13,232 nucleotides of DNA from Acetobacteraceae bacterium (GTDB lineage Bacteria; Pseudomonadota; Alphaproteobacteria; Acetobacterales; Acetobacteraceae): positions 1 to 13,232 of the forward strand of contig JANXRT010000402.1 of assembly GCA_025356735.1 (NCBI GenBank), given 5' to 3'. The translations under genes were made by a program, and so were the position numbers. The notes under the pieces were generated by a model. The model was not told where the DNA came from. It worked only from the letters and a program-made list of their open reading frames with translations, and did not search any database. Shown piece by piece: positions 1-7,228 of this stretch; the stretch's first letter is position 1, and every line of letters begins with the position of its first letter.

Positions 1-394
1 GCTTGAGCACCAGCCGGTCCGTCACCGGTATCTGCAGCTCGGCGCCCGGAATGGCCGAGATCGACTGCTGGTGCAGGCTGAGGTTCCGGTCCCCGACGGT
101 GGCGCTGAAATCATACAACCCGAGCTGAACCGGAAACAGCAGCTTGAGCGCCCACCCGTCGCGGGGCAGGTTCACCAGCGTGTTCGACAGCGGCAGGGTA
201 TAAACGTTGGCCGACAGCCCCGACAGCGAATAGCCGCCGAAACCGAGCGACGCGGCATAGACGTAGTTGACGTTGACCGTGGTGTTCTGCGGGGTCGGCG
301 TCTGACCCGATGCCGCCTGCCCGACCAGCAGCAGGACGCCCGCCAGGGCGACGCCGGCAAGGCGACGGAACGGCACCCGGCCACCTGCTTCCAT
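1..394 (-). CDS. Putative outer-membrane beta-barrel protein, N-terminal part (cut by window edge)
   Basis: The reverse strand is open from an ATG at 394 to the window edge (131 codons). The product begins with a short basic region (residues 1-11) and a hydrophobic stretch rich in Leu, Val, Ala and Gly, ending in QAASGQ, which reads as a Sec signal peptide. The mature part shows alternating polar and hydrophobic residues with many aromatics and Gly/Ser (for example NVNYVYAASLGFGGYSLSGL), as in outer-membrane beta-barrels such as the MetA-pathway or SphA-like transporter porins. I do not recognise the exact family. An in-frame ATG at 427 would add 11 residues (MRRRREADDRV), and a GTG at 397 is also possible. 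A GGGAGG lies 11 bases before that GTG, so the start is not settled. The gene points away from its right-hand neighbour, the fasciclin gene terminator. Confidence 0.6.
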   Translation of the reverse strand, partial: MEAGGRVPFRRLAGVALAGVLLLVGQAASGQTPTPQNTTVNVNYVYAASLGFGGYSLSGLSANVYTLPLSNTLVNLPRDGWALKLLFPVQLGLYDFSATVGDRNLSLHQQSISAIPGAELQIPVTDRLVLK

Positions 395-524
395 CACGCG
401 ATCATCGGCCTCCCGCCGTCGGCGCATGAACCGCGTCCCACACGACGGCCGGCCAGGCCGGTTCTAGGCTCGCGTGCCGTCGCGATCAAGTTTCGGAGAG
501 GCTTCGCCGTCCGTGAAAAGCCCG

Positions 525-552
525 AAAAAAGCGGGGGATAAAGATCCCCCGC
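525..552 (-). terminator. Rho-independent terminator of the fasciclin gene
   Basis: A perfect 9-bp stem (531-539 with 544-552, GCGGGGGAT/ATCCCCCGC) closes a four-base loop. On the minus strand it is followed at once by six T (525-530 on the plus strand are A). It lies about 40 bases after the stop codon of the fasciclin gene, so it very probably ends that transcript. Confidence 0.9.
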
Positions 553-592
553 CCAATACAAGATGAAAAGCGCGGTTGGGGCTCAGATCAGG

Positions 593-1165
593 TCAGCCGG
601 CCGGCAGCAGCACCGTGTCGATCGAGAAGATCTCGCCGTTCGACTGGGCCACGTCGTAGGTCACGATGTTGGCGACGTCGCCCTTCTCGTCACGCACCAC
701 GATGTTGTTCGAGCCGTTCATCATGAACGTCAGCGTGCCGCCGGAAACGGTCTTCAGCATGGTCTTGCCGCCGCCCGCGAGGATCGCCGTGCGCAGGCTG
801 GCGCTGTCGTGGCTGCCGGGCACGACGTGGTAGGTCAGCACCTTGGTCAGGGTCGCCTTGTTCTCGGGCTTCAGCAGCGTATCGACGGTGCCGGCCGGCA
901 GGGCGGCGAAGGCCGCGTTGGTCGGCGCGAACACGGTGAACGGGCCGGGACCCGACAGCGTATCGACCAGGCCGGCGGCCTTGACCGCGGCCACCAGGGT
1001 GGTGTGGTCCTTCGAGTTGACGGCGTTGGCGACGATGTTCTTCGACGGATACATCGCCTGGCCACCGACCATAACGGTCTGCTCGGCGGCGGCGGAAACC
1101 TGGGTCGCGCCGAACGCCAGCGGGGCCAGCGCCAGCACGGAAAGCATCAGGCTTGAACGTTTCAT
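593..1165 (-). CDS. Secreted fasciclin (FAS1) domain protein
   Basis: This is a 190-residue protein. Residues 1 to about 26 form a Sec signal peptide (MKRSSLMLSVLALAPLAFGA, then a VSA-A cleavage-like site). The rest is a single FAS1 domain with both diagnostic segments: H1 as GPFTVFAPTNAAFAALP and H2 as LTKVLTYHVVPG. It ends in FSIDTVLLPAG, the typical final beta strand. FAS1 domains are extracellular adhesion or polymer-binding modules, and bacterial single-domain forms are exported to the periplasm or medium. Their ligand is usually unknown, and it is unknown here. The ATG at 1165 is preceded by AGGAG (1175-1179) with a 9-base spacer, which fixes the start over upstream alternatives in the same open frame. 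The gene stands alone with its own terminator and has a hairpin in its leader. Confidence 0.93.
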   Translation of the reverse strand: MKRSSLMLSVLALAPLAFGATQVSAAAEQTVMVGGQAMYPSKNIVANAVNSKDHTTLVAAVKAAGLVDTLSGPGPFTVFAPTNAAFAALPAGTVDTLLKPENKATLTKVLTYHVVPGSHDSASLRTAILAGGGKTMLKTVSGGTLTFMMNGSNNIVVRDEKGDVANIVTYDVAQSNGEIFSIDTVLLPAG

Positions 1166-1202
1166 CGGGGAAAACTCCTGTTCGCGGGGCGATCCATTCG
1201 AT

Positions 1203-1244
1203 CGCTGCATCCCCTACAGGCCGGGGCGCGCGCCGGATGCAGCG
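1203..1244 (-). repeat. Inverted repeat in the fasciclin leader (hairpin)
   Basis: The 10-base arms 1203-1212 (CGCTGCATCC) and 1235-1244 (GGATGCAGCG) are perfectly complementary and enclose 22 bases that contain the self-complementary GGCGCGCGCC (1225-1234). The element lies 38-79 bases upstream of the fasciclin start codon and outside any gene. It could be a protein-binding dyad or an RNA hairpin in the leader. There is no T-run after it on either strand, so it is not a standard terminator. Confidence 0.6.
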
Positions 1245-1275
1245 TGATCTGATTTTGTTTGAAACAGGTACCAGC

Positions 1276-1369
1276 CCCCGATCTGCCAAGCCACCCCTAT
1301 TTCCCAAGCCACCAGGATCAGCCTTTGGGAACCACGCCGGGCTGACCCTTGTGGCTTGGCAGATCCGGG
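1276..1369. repeat. Long-armed inverted repeat spanning the GFA stop codon
   Basis: Arm 1280-1294 (GATCTGCCAAGCCAC) and arm 1351-1365 are perfect reverse complements over 15 bases. With one mismatch the arms extend to 19 bases (1276-1294 and 1351-1369). A second copy of CCAAGCCACC lies at 1304-1313, and a smaller nested pair is TTCCCAA (1301-1307) with TTGGGAA (1325-1331). The right arm is inside the end of the GFA coding region and the left arm is downstream of its stop, so the GFA mRNA 3' end could fold into two competing stems. No T-run follows the left arm. Confidence 0.65.
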
Positions 1370-1740
1370 TCCGGCACCGCCCAGTCAGGAGCCGAGGCCG
1401 TCCAGATGGTGGCGGTGGGCCGGCTCGCCTCGCGGTCATCCAGGGTTCCCACTCGAACCACCATCAGGTCCGGGCGGTCCGACGCCTCGCTGAACAGCGG
1501 GGTCCCGCATGCGGGGCAGAAACGGCGGCGCATGATGTTGCCGCTGTCTGCCGCGCTGACGTACTCGCTCACCTCGCCGACGAGGCTGAAGCCTGCGGTC
1601 TTGAAGATCGCGTTGATCGACGCGTTGCCGGAAGAAAGATACTGGCAGTCCCTGCACCAGCAGGCGCGCGTGGCTACCGGCGGCTGCTCAAAGCGGAAGC
1701 GGACCGCGCCACACAAGCATCCTCCGGTGACAGGCTTCAT
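1318..1740 (-). CDS. GFA/CENP-V family zinc-binding protein
   Basis: The 140-residue product carries the cysteine pattern of the GFA (glutathione-dependent formaldehyde-activating enzyme-like) domain: GGCLCGAVRF at residues 7-16, CWCRDC around residues 28-33, and FCPACGTPLF around residues 74-83. These cysteines bind two zinc ions in characterised members. Despite the family name, most members have no demonstrated formaldehyde-glutathione activity, so the substrate is not assigned here. Length fits the family (about 120-190 residues). The ATG at 1740 is the only good start directly before the conserved MKPVTGGCLCG opening, and no strong ribosome-binding site is seen. The gene is divergent from the flavin monooxygenase at 1993, with 252 bases between them. 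Its 3' end is inside an inverted repeat. Confidence 0.9.
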   Translation of the reverse strand: MKPVTGGCLCGAVRFRFEQPPVATRACWCRDCQYLSSGNASINAIFKTAGFSLVGEVSEYVSAADSGNIMRRRFCPACGTPLFSEASDRPDLMVVRVGTLDDREASRPTATIWTASAPDWAVPDPDLPSHKGQPGVVPKG

Positions 1741-1918
1741 GGTCCGAACTTTTCCCGAGTTGGCATGGCCGCCTATCGTAACCCTAACGGCGCCAGGAAG
1801 TTTACCCATCACGGCACGTGCGGGACAGAAGGGCATACCCGGCGGGATGGGGAGCCGCGCGCAGCTGTCCGAGTGTCGGGCGCGCCGTATCCGCGGACGG
1901 TTCTGCGCTACCGGCGCA

Positions 1919-1939
1919 GCGTCAGGTGGTACCTGGCGC
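1919..1939. promoter_or_regulatory. Possible operator dyad before the flavin monooxygenase
   Basis: GCGTCAGGT (1919-1927), a GGT spacer, and ACCTGGCGC (1931-1939) form a dyad with 8 of 9 positions matching. It sits 54-74 bases before the ATG at 1993, in the region shared by two divergent genes, a usual location for a regulator site. No regulator gene is in the window, so the assignment is a guess from symmetry and position. Confidence 0.3.
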
Positions 1940-1992
1940 AAGCGCGCGGGTGCTCTACGCTGGCTGCCGCCAGCATCGAGGAGACGCCCGTC

Positions 1993-2967
1993 ATGAAGGT
2001 CGGCCTGTTCATCAACACGCAGTTTCCCGAGGGCTTCAACGTCGCGGAGCGCATTCCCGAGATCATCGAACAAGTGCGGGCGGCGCGGGATGCCGGCTTC
2101 AGCTCGCTCTGGTTCCCGCATCACTGGCTCACCTACCCGATGCAGATGCTGCAGATCACGCCGATGATGGGGTATGTCGCCGCCCACGCATCGGGCATGA
2201 CGATCGGCTCCAACATCCTGATCCTGCCGCCGCTGAACCCGATGCAGGTCGCCGAGGACTCCGCCACGCTCGACGTGCTCACCGGCGGCAACTACATCCT
2301 CGGCCTCGGGCTGGGCTACCGCCAACCGGAGTTCGACGCCTTCCGCATTCCGCTGTCGGAGCGTGCGCCGCGCTTCAACGAGGGCATCGGGCTGATAAAA
2401 CGGCTGTGGACCGAGGATCGGGTCAGCCATGAAGGCCGGTTCTATTCCGTGAACGATGCCGGCATCGGGGTGAAGCCGGTGCGGATGGGCGGGCCGCCGC
2501 TGTATATCGCCGCCCAGGCGGAGGTTTCGGTGAAGCGCGCGGCGCGCATCGGCGATGCCTGGCTGATCGTCAACAGCAGCGGCCTTGGCAGCGTAGCGCC
2601 GCTGATGAAGACCTACCGCGCGGCGCTGGCCGAATACGGGCGGACGGCCCGCGAATTCCCGATCACCATCGAATGCTATGTCGGCGAACGCCACGCGACC
2701 GCGCATGAGGAGTGTCGCAGGCCGCTGGAATACAAATACAAGGCCTACGCCGCCTGGGGCCTGCCGGGGCAGCGCACCGAAGCCAAGTTCGAGGACTTTG
2801 CCCGCGACAAGTTCATCATCGGCGACGAGGTGTCGGTCAGGGAGGAGATCGCCCGCTACCGGGAGCTTCTTGGGGTGGACCACTTCATCATGCGCTGCAA
2901 CTGGCCGGGCCTGCCGCAGGAGCAGACCCTGGCGACGATCCGGCGGCTCGGGAAAATCTTCGCCTAG
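1993..2967 (+). CDS. LLM class flavin-dependent oxidoreductase (luciferase-like monooxygenase)
   Basis: The 324-residue protein matches the bacterial luciferase-like TIM-barrel family over its full length. It opens with MKVGLFINTQFP and has AARDAGFSSLWFPHHW near residues 34-49. The family core GGNYILGLGLGYRQPEF is near residues 99-115, with RFNEGIGLIKRLWTE after it, then GPPLYIAAQAEVSVKRAARIGDAWL, the conserved helix-strand near the flavin phosphate site. Members oxidise small organic substrates using reduced FMN or F420; the substrate cannot be told from sequence. The ATG at 1993 is chosen because GAGGAG (1978-1983) precedes it by 9 bases and homology begins there. The open frame extends far upstream to 1153 but overlaps the GFA gene and is not coding. 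It is followed after 57 bases by the AsmA gene in the same direction. Confidence 0.93.
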   Translation: MKVGLFINTQFPEGFNVAERIPEIIEQVRAARDAGFSSLWFPHHWLTYPMQMLQITPMMGYVAAHASGMTIGSNILILPPLNPMQVAEDSATLDVLTGGNYILGLGLGYRQPEFDAFRIPLSERAPRFNEGIGLIKRLWTEDRVSHEGRFYSVNDAGIGVKPVRMGGPPLYIAAQAEVSVKRAARIGDAWLIVNSSGLGSVAPLMKTYRAALAEYGRTAREFPITIECYVGERHATAHEECRRPLEYKYKAYAAWGLPGQRTEAKFEDFARDKFIIGDEVSVREEIARYRELLGVDHFIMRCNWPGLPQEQTLATIRRLGKIFA

Positions 2968-3012
2968 GCATGCGCGTCAGCGCGACGGCATCGCCGATGT
3001 TGCGAAGCCGCC

Positions 3013-3017
3013 AGGGA
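3013..3017 (+). promoter_or_regulatory. Ribosome-binding site supporting the GTG start of the AsmA gene
   Basis: AGGGA lies 7 bases before the GTG at 3025. It supports this non-ATG start; no in-frame ATG precedes the membrane anchor. Confidence 0.5.
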
Positions 3018-3024
3018 TGCCGGC

Positions 3025-5385
3025 GTGGCTAGCCGGCTTCGGTGGCTTCGCGCGGCCGCGATCCTTGCTGCGTTCCTTGTCGGCGCGGTCGTCCTTGCCG
3101 TCATCCTTGTCGATCCGAACGACTACAAGCCGCAGATCGCCGCCGCCGTGCAGGGGGCCACCGGACGTGTGCTGACCCTCGATGGTCCGGTGCGCATCAG
3201 CCGTTCGCTCTGGCCAACGATCGAGGTCAGCGACGTGAAGCTCGCGAACCTGCCGGGCGGAAGCCGCCCGGACATGGCGACGATCGAGCGGATCGAAGCG
3301 CGGCTGTCGTTGCCGGCCCTGCTTTGGCGCCGTCTCGAAATCCTCCGGTTGACCCTGATCGGACCGAACATCCTGTTCGAGGAGGTCGCCCACGAACCGA
3401 ATTGGGAGTTCCGCGCCGCCAGCCCGGCTGGCGCTCCTTCAAGCCAGGCTGACGACTCGTCAGGCTCCTCCGGCGCCGGTGCCACGCTACGCTTCCGCGA
3501 CGTGGATGTGCAGAACGGCATGGTGACGTTCCGGCTGCCGGCGCGCACCAAGGTGGTCGGGATCCGCTCGCTCAATTTTCATCATCCGAAAGATGGCGGG
3601 CCGCTCGATGTCGCCTCCGTGCTCGTCTACTCGGACAATCAGCCGTTCAGCCTGGCGGCGTCGGCTCAGCCTACCGGTGGCATCACGGACCCCTGGAACA
3701 CGCAGCTGCGGTTTGCAGCCGATGGCGCGACGGCCTCCGCCACAGGCGTCATCAGCCTGGCGAGCAACTACGATCTGCAGGTGGACGGAACGGCCGCGGA
3801 ACTCGAGAGACTGAATGCGCTGCTGCCGGAGATGCAGTTGCCGGCGCTGCACCAGGTGGATGTCTCGACCCATCTGACCAATGGTCCGTTGCGTGGCGAT
3901 CTGCCGGTCGTCGGGATGACCCGTCTGCGGATCGGCAGCGCCGACCTGGGCGACCGGGTTCCCGGCCTCAAGCTCGGCGCGGTCGCCGTTTCGCTGGCCT
4001 CGGGCGGCGGCGCAACGATATCGGGCGAGGGCAGCTATGTCGGCCAGCCGTTCGCCCTGGATGGCAAGGTCGGGGTGCCGCAGCATCTCGACGGACCGGC
4101 AACCTTGCCGATCGATCTGACGGCTCGTGCACCCGTTGCGGCAAGCGGCAAGGCCGTGGGCGGTGCGCAGGGCAGCGTGACCGTGAACGGCAAGCTGGCA
4201 TTGGACACCGGCCGGTTCGACGGTCTCGACGCGGCGATCGCGTTGCGCACGCCGGCGTTGGCCAAGGCTCGCCCAATGGTGTCGCCGATGCTGCCGGCCC
4301 TGACAAACCTGTCGCTCGATGGACGGCTCGTCATCCCGGCGGATGTCGGATCGTTGACCCTTCACGATGCGAGGCTGTCGGCGCTTGAAGCCGACATCTC
4401 GGGCGACGCGACCATCGACCTACGCCCCGTGATCGCGGCGAAAGCCCGGCTGCGCTCGACACGGCTCGACATGGACGCCTTGCTGGCGGCGTTCGGGTCC
4501 GGCACGCCGAGTCCACCTGGTGGAGGCGTGGCCGCCAACAATCCGGCAGCGCCGGTGTTTTCTCACGCGCCGCTGCCGTGGGCGGTGCTGCGTGGCCCGG
4601 TGCTCGACCTCAAGGCCGCCGTCACCGCGATGACCTTCCAGCGGCTGAACTGGCAAAACGTCGAACTCGCGCTACAGCTGCGCGGCGGGCTGCTGAAGGT
4701 CGATCGGCTGTCGTTGGAGCTTGAGGGCGCACCACTCGCGGCCTCGCTGTCCGCGGACGCGTCCACGGATGATGCGGCGGTCAGCCTGGCGCTGCACTCC
4801 TCCGGCATCAAGCTGGCGCCGATCATGCTCTATGCGGGCCTGCCGGGGCCGGCCATGGGAGCGATCAAGCTGGACACGGACCTGCACGCGGTGGGGCAAA
4901 GCCCGCACGATCTCGCGGCGTCCCTCGCCGGTCCGGTCACGGCGACCCTCATCGGCGGCAGCCTGAGCAACGCGGCGTTGATCCAGCTGGCTGCCGGCCC
5001 ACTCAAGGCCTTGAGCATCGACGTTCCACCGGCGGGCGAGACGACGATCCGCTGCTTCGGCGTTGTCGGCTCGTTCACGAAAGGAACAGGCCGTTTCAGC
5101 ACCATCGCGGTCGATGCGACCTACCTGGCCCTGAACGGAGCGGGACAGGTCGATCTCGGCACCGAGACGATGGCGTTGAAGCTGTATCCGCTGGCCCGGC
5201 TGTCGGGCGCATCGGTCGCGGTGCCGGTGCTGGTCGAAGGGCCGATCCGGGCAGCGCAGGGACGGCTGGATGCGTCCGGTCTCGACCGGCTGGGACTGCT
5301 GATCGACGCCTGGCTCGGCGGCGACCGGCCACAAACGTGCTCCGACGCCGGGCTCGTGCCGCCACCGCTCGGCGACGGTCACTAA
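3025..5385 (+). CDS. AsmA family envelope protein
   Basis: The 786-residue protein starts with a short basic segment (ASRLRWLR) and a single membrane anchor at about residues 9-29 (AAAILAAFLVGAVVLAVILV). The AsmA hallmark DPNDYKPQIAAAVQGATGR follows, then LDGPVRISRSLWPTIEVSDV and an LxLPALLWRRLEI segment. The C-terminal half has the AsmA_2-type pattern, including LSLELEGAPLAASLS, and GSFTKGTGRFSTIAVDATYL near residues 685-704. AsmA-like proteins are anchored in the inner membrane with a long periplasmic beta-rich groove, and are linked to phospholipid transport and outer-membrane homeostasis. That role is inferred from the family. The start is GTG. The gene is intact and runs convergently into the PhyH fragment. 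It could be co-transcribed with the flavin monooxygenase, but there is no functional link. Confidence 0.9.
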   Translation: MASRLRWLRAAAILAAFLVGAVVLAVILVDPNDYKPQIAAAVQGATGRVLTLDGPVRISRSLWPTIEVSDVKLANLPGGSRPDMATIERIEARLSLPALLWRRLEILRLTLIGPNILFEEVAHEPNWEFRAASPAGAPSSQADDSSGSSGAGATLRFRDVDVQNGMVTFRLPARTKVVGIRSLNFHHPKDGGPLDVASVLVYSDNQPFSLAASAQPTGGITDPWNTQLRFAADGATASATGVISLASNYDLQVDGTAAELERLNALLPEMQLPALHQVDVSTHLTNGPLRGDLPVVGMTRLRIGSADLGDRVPGLKLGAVAVSLASGGGATISGEGSYVGQPFALDGKVGVPQHLDGPATLPIDLTARAPVAASGKAVGGAQGSVTVNGKLALDTGRFDGLDAAIALRTPALAKARPMVSPMLPALTNLSLDGRLVIPADVGSLTLHDARLSALEADISGDATIDLRPVIAAKARLRSTRLDMDALLAAFGSGTPSPPGGGVAANNPAAPVFSHAPLPWAVLRGPVLDLKAAVTAMTFQRLNWQNVELALQLRGGLLKVDRLSLELEGAPLAASLSADASTDDAAVSLALHSSGIKLAPIMLYAGLPGPAMGAIKLDTDLHAVGQSPHDLAASLAGPVTATLIGGSLSNAALIQLAAGPLKALSIDVPPAGETTIRCFGVVGSFTKGTGRFSTIAVDATYLALNGAGQVDLGTETMALKLYPLARLSGASVAVPVLVEGPIRAAQGRLDASGLDRLGLLIDAWLGGDRPQTCSDAGLVPPPLGDGH

Positions 5386-5394
5386 ACCATAGGG

Positions 5395-5423
5395 GGTGCC
5401 GGCCTGGTCGGCCAGCCGGCGCC
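5395..5423. terminator. Hairpin between convergent genes, possible terminator
   Basis: GGTGCCGG (5395-5402) pairs with CCGGCGCC (5416-5423) with one G-T wobble, then, past a bulged C, CTGG (5404-5407) pairs with CCAG (5412-5415) around the loop TCGG. It lies 9 bases past the AsmA stop and 18 bases past the stop of the minus-strand PhyH fragment. Only a weak CCTTT follows on the plus strand, so efficiency as an intrinsic terminator is doubtful. Confidence 0.4.
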
Positions 5424-5441
5424 AGCCTTTGCGTCGTCGGC

Positions 5442-5921
5442 TCAGGCGGCGCGGCCGAAATAGGCCTTCTTCGCCGCCGACTGGGTCTCGTAGATCGAGC
5501 CCTGGCGGCTCGCCGGCGGCAGCGGCATGCGCACCGGCAGCCGTTCCAGCCGGGGGGTGACGACGGAGCCGCCGGACAGCAGCCGGCTGTCGAACTCGGC
5601 GAAATCCTTCACCCCCATCAGCGGCCAGGCATCGCTGGCCGCAACCTCATACAGCAGCGGGTTGCGCGGCCGGTCCGACGTGTTGAGGGCCGAGCCGTGC
5701 AGGGCGCGGACATGGTGAAACGACATGCTGCCGGCACGGCCGATGCAGGGAACGGCGCGGGCGATCTCGGATTTGATCAGGTCGGGATCGATCAGCCCGG
5801 CGAAGCGGCCGTCCTCGCCATGATGGCTCCAGACCTCGCCGGCATGGGTCCCAGGCGTCACCAGCATCGGCCCGTTCACAGGCTCCGGCACGCCGCAGAC
5901 TTGATGAGACGTGCATAACAC
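5442..5921 (-). pseudogene. Phytanoyl-CoA dioxygenase (PhyH)-like protein, C-terminal fragment
   Basis: From about 5891 down, the frame encodes the C-terminal half of a PhyH-type Fe(II)/2-oxoglutarate dioxygenase. It contains EPVNGPMLVTPGTHAGEVW (the conserved region between the metal ligands), then MSFHHVRALHGSALNTSDRP with the distal iron-binding His at residue 75 and a following Arg suited to bind 2-oxoglutarate. The proximal HxD iron motif and the whole N-terminal half are missing; family members are about 250-300 residues and this frame gives 159. Its first ten codons (MLCTSHQVCG) look like read-through of the joined patatin sequence in another frame. The fragment should not be a working dioxygenase. 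The reading frame is otherwise uninterrupted to its TGA, so the loss may be fairly recent. Confidence 0.75.
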
Positions 5922-6255
5922 TCTCTAAAGCGATCGTATTCATTGCCTCGACCTGGCGGGAGCTTTCGAAGCCTGGAATGCTCCACATGAAAGGCGGCGT
6001 GGTGATCCCCGTCCAGAACTCCCTTGGCCGCTCGACCCGCCCGTCGGGCGCATTTCCGGCGATAATGGCGGCGTTGATTGCGCCGATGGAGATGCCGACT
6101 ACCCAGTCGGGCAGGTAATCCGATGCCGCCAATTCTTCGTAAGCCCCGGCTTGATAGCTGCCGAGCGCCCCACCACCCTGCAGGACCAGCGAGATCTTTT
6201 TGTCGAAGGTGGCTGGACGCCGTCGAGATGGCTGTGCTGACAAGGGAAGCTCCAA
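5917..6255 (-). pseudogene. Patatin-like phospholipase, N-terminal fragment
   Basis: This frame encodes the start of a patatin-like lipid acyl hydrolase. ISLVLQGGGALGSYQAGAYE (residues 21-40) is the glycine-rich oxyanion loop, and PDWVVGISIGAINAAIIAGN contains the GxSxG nucleophile elbow with Ser56. Similarity continues through RPREFWTGITTPPF and fades near residues 110-113 (about 5917-5928). The catalytic Asp (DGG/DGA) and the rest of the domain are absent, because the DNA then continues out of frame into the PhyH fragment. The start appears to be TTG at 6255; an in-frame stop lies just upstream, and no ATG is available before the oxyanion loop. The fragment cannot form a complete catalytic dyad. 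Confidence 0.75.
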
Positions 6256-6735
6256 GTGAAATGAACCTGTCGGTGTTCAGCCATCCTTCGCGGCAGAAGG
6301 ACCCTGGAAAGCTTAGCCGCACTCATGTTCAAACGCCCGCCCGTGGTGCCCTCTGGCCTTGTTCGAGCGGCGATATCCAGGGCTGGTGAATGAGACGAAC
6401 GCCAAACCAGAAGGAAACGGGAGATGGACCGGATCGGAAGATGTTTGTGTTGTGAGCCTATGTTCTCCTTTTTCCTTCTGTGCTGATAGCGCCAACAAAG
6501 CGCCTCCACTGCCTCTCTGGGGCCGAGCTTCCCTACTGAGCCTTGCCGCCGCAGCCGGGTCCACATGGGCTTGGCTCGACGGCTGTACGCACCAGAGACG
6601 CCGCCGGGCGGCAGATGGCGGAAATGGTTCAGGCGATTGCCGCTCTTCCCGCACGACGACGGTGAAGCCCGCTTGTGTTCCGCCTCCTGCCGAGGGATCG
6701 TGGGTGCAACACAGTCGCCAGCGGGGGAATGCCAG
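6256..6735. other. Gene-poor stretch between the patatin fragment and the SRPBCC gene
   Basis: No frame here gives a convincing protein. Bases roughly 6380-6500 look less GC-rich than the surroundings, with pyrimidine runs such as CTCCTTTTTCCTTCTG. A tiny frame from the ATG at 6424 has an AAGGAAACGGGAG upstream but encodes only about 20 residues. The stretch separates two divergent units and may hold their promoters; I could not assign a promoter with confidence. Confidence 0.5.
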
Positions 6736-7158
6736 ATGGAAGTTGTCGTGGAGGAAATCGTCGCCGCCGCAGCCGACAAGGTCTGGGCGGTGATGAGCAA
6801 CTTCGGCGGGATCGAACGCAGCGCGATGATCCAGGACGTGGTCGTCGAGGGCAGCGGCGTCGGCATGCTGCGCACGCTGACGATGGCCGGCGGCGGGATT
6901 GTCCAGGAGCGGCTGGAAACCTTCGATCCGGCGTCACGCACCTACAGCTACGCCATCGTCAACCCGGATTCGCCGCTGCCGGTATCCGGCTACCTGTCGA
7001 CCGTGACGATCTCGGCAAACGAAGAGGCCAGCGCGCGCGTCCGTTGGTCGAGCCGGTTCGAGCCGGTCGGCGTTCCGGCGGAAAAGGCCGAGGCGCTGAT
7101 TGCCGGAATCTACAAAGGCGGCATCCAACGCGCCCGAACCAAGCTGGGCCTCGCCTGA
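6736..7158 (+). CDS. SRPBCC (START-like/polyketide cyclase) family protein
   Basis: The 140-residue product has the SRPBCC layout. An N-terminal strand and helix (MEVVVEEIVAAAADKVWAVM, then SNFGGIERSAMIQD) are followed by antiparallel strands (GMLRTLTMAGGGIVQERLET, TYSYAIVNPDSPLPVSGY, ARVRWSSRFEPVG). A long C-terminal helix (AEKAEALIAGIYKGGIQRAR) closes the ligand pocket. Such proteins bind or transform small hydrophobic molecules in the cytoplasm; the ligand here is unknown. The ATG at 6736 is chosen because family similarity begins there and GGGGGAA lies just upstream. The frame is open back to 6565, but that extension has no domain features. It converges with the methyltransferase, with 70 bases between the stops. 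Confidence 0.85.
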   Translation: MEVVVEEIVAAAADKVWAVMSNFGGIERSAMIQDVVVEGSGVGMLRTLTMAGGGIVQERLETFDPASRTYSYAIVNPDSPLPVSGYLSTVTISANEEASARVRWSSRFEPVGVPAEKAEALIAGIYKGGIQRARTKLGLA

Positions 7159-7228
7159 CACAGGCACGCCTCGCGCGTCGGGGATCGCCGGTTCCGGGCT
7201 GGCCGGACCTGCAACGGCGCCCGGTCCG

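Noticed and set aside
172..384. 70-codon minus-strand Arg/Ser-rich frame
   Set aside because: It is a frame-shifted shadow of the outer-membrane-like gene, whose signal peptide and strand pattern are in a different frame open to the window edge.
1153..1992. Long upstream extension of the flavin monooxygenase frame
   Set aside because: It overlaps the GFA gene on the other strand, has no domain content, and a good ribosome-binding site sits right before the ATG at 1993.
6099..6941. 280-codon minus-strand frame across the gene-poor stretch
   Set aside because: It overlaps the patatin and SRPBCC coding regions in other frames and shows no domain pattern.
7204..7228. Hairpin CGGACC/GGTCCG between the convergent SRPBCC and methyltransferase genes
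   Set aside because: A six-base stem with a 13-base loop and no T-run on either strand is too weak to call a terminator.
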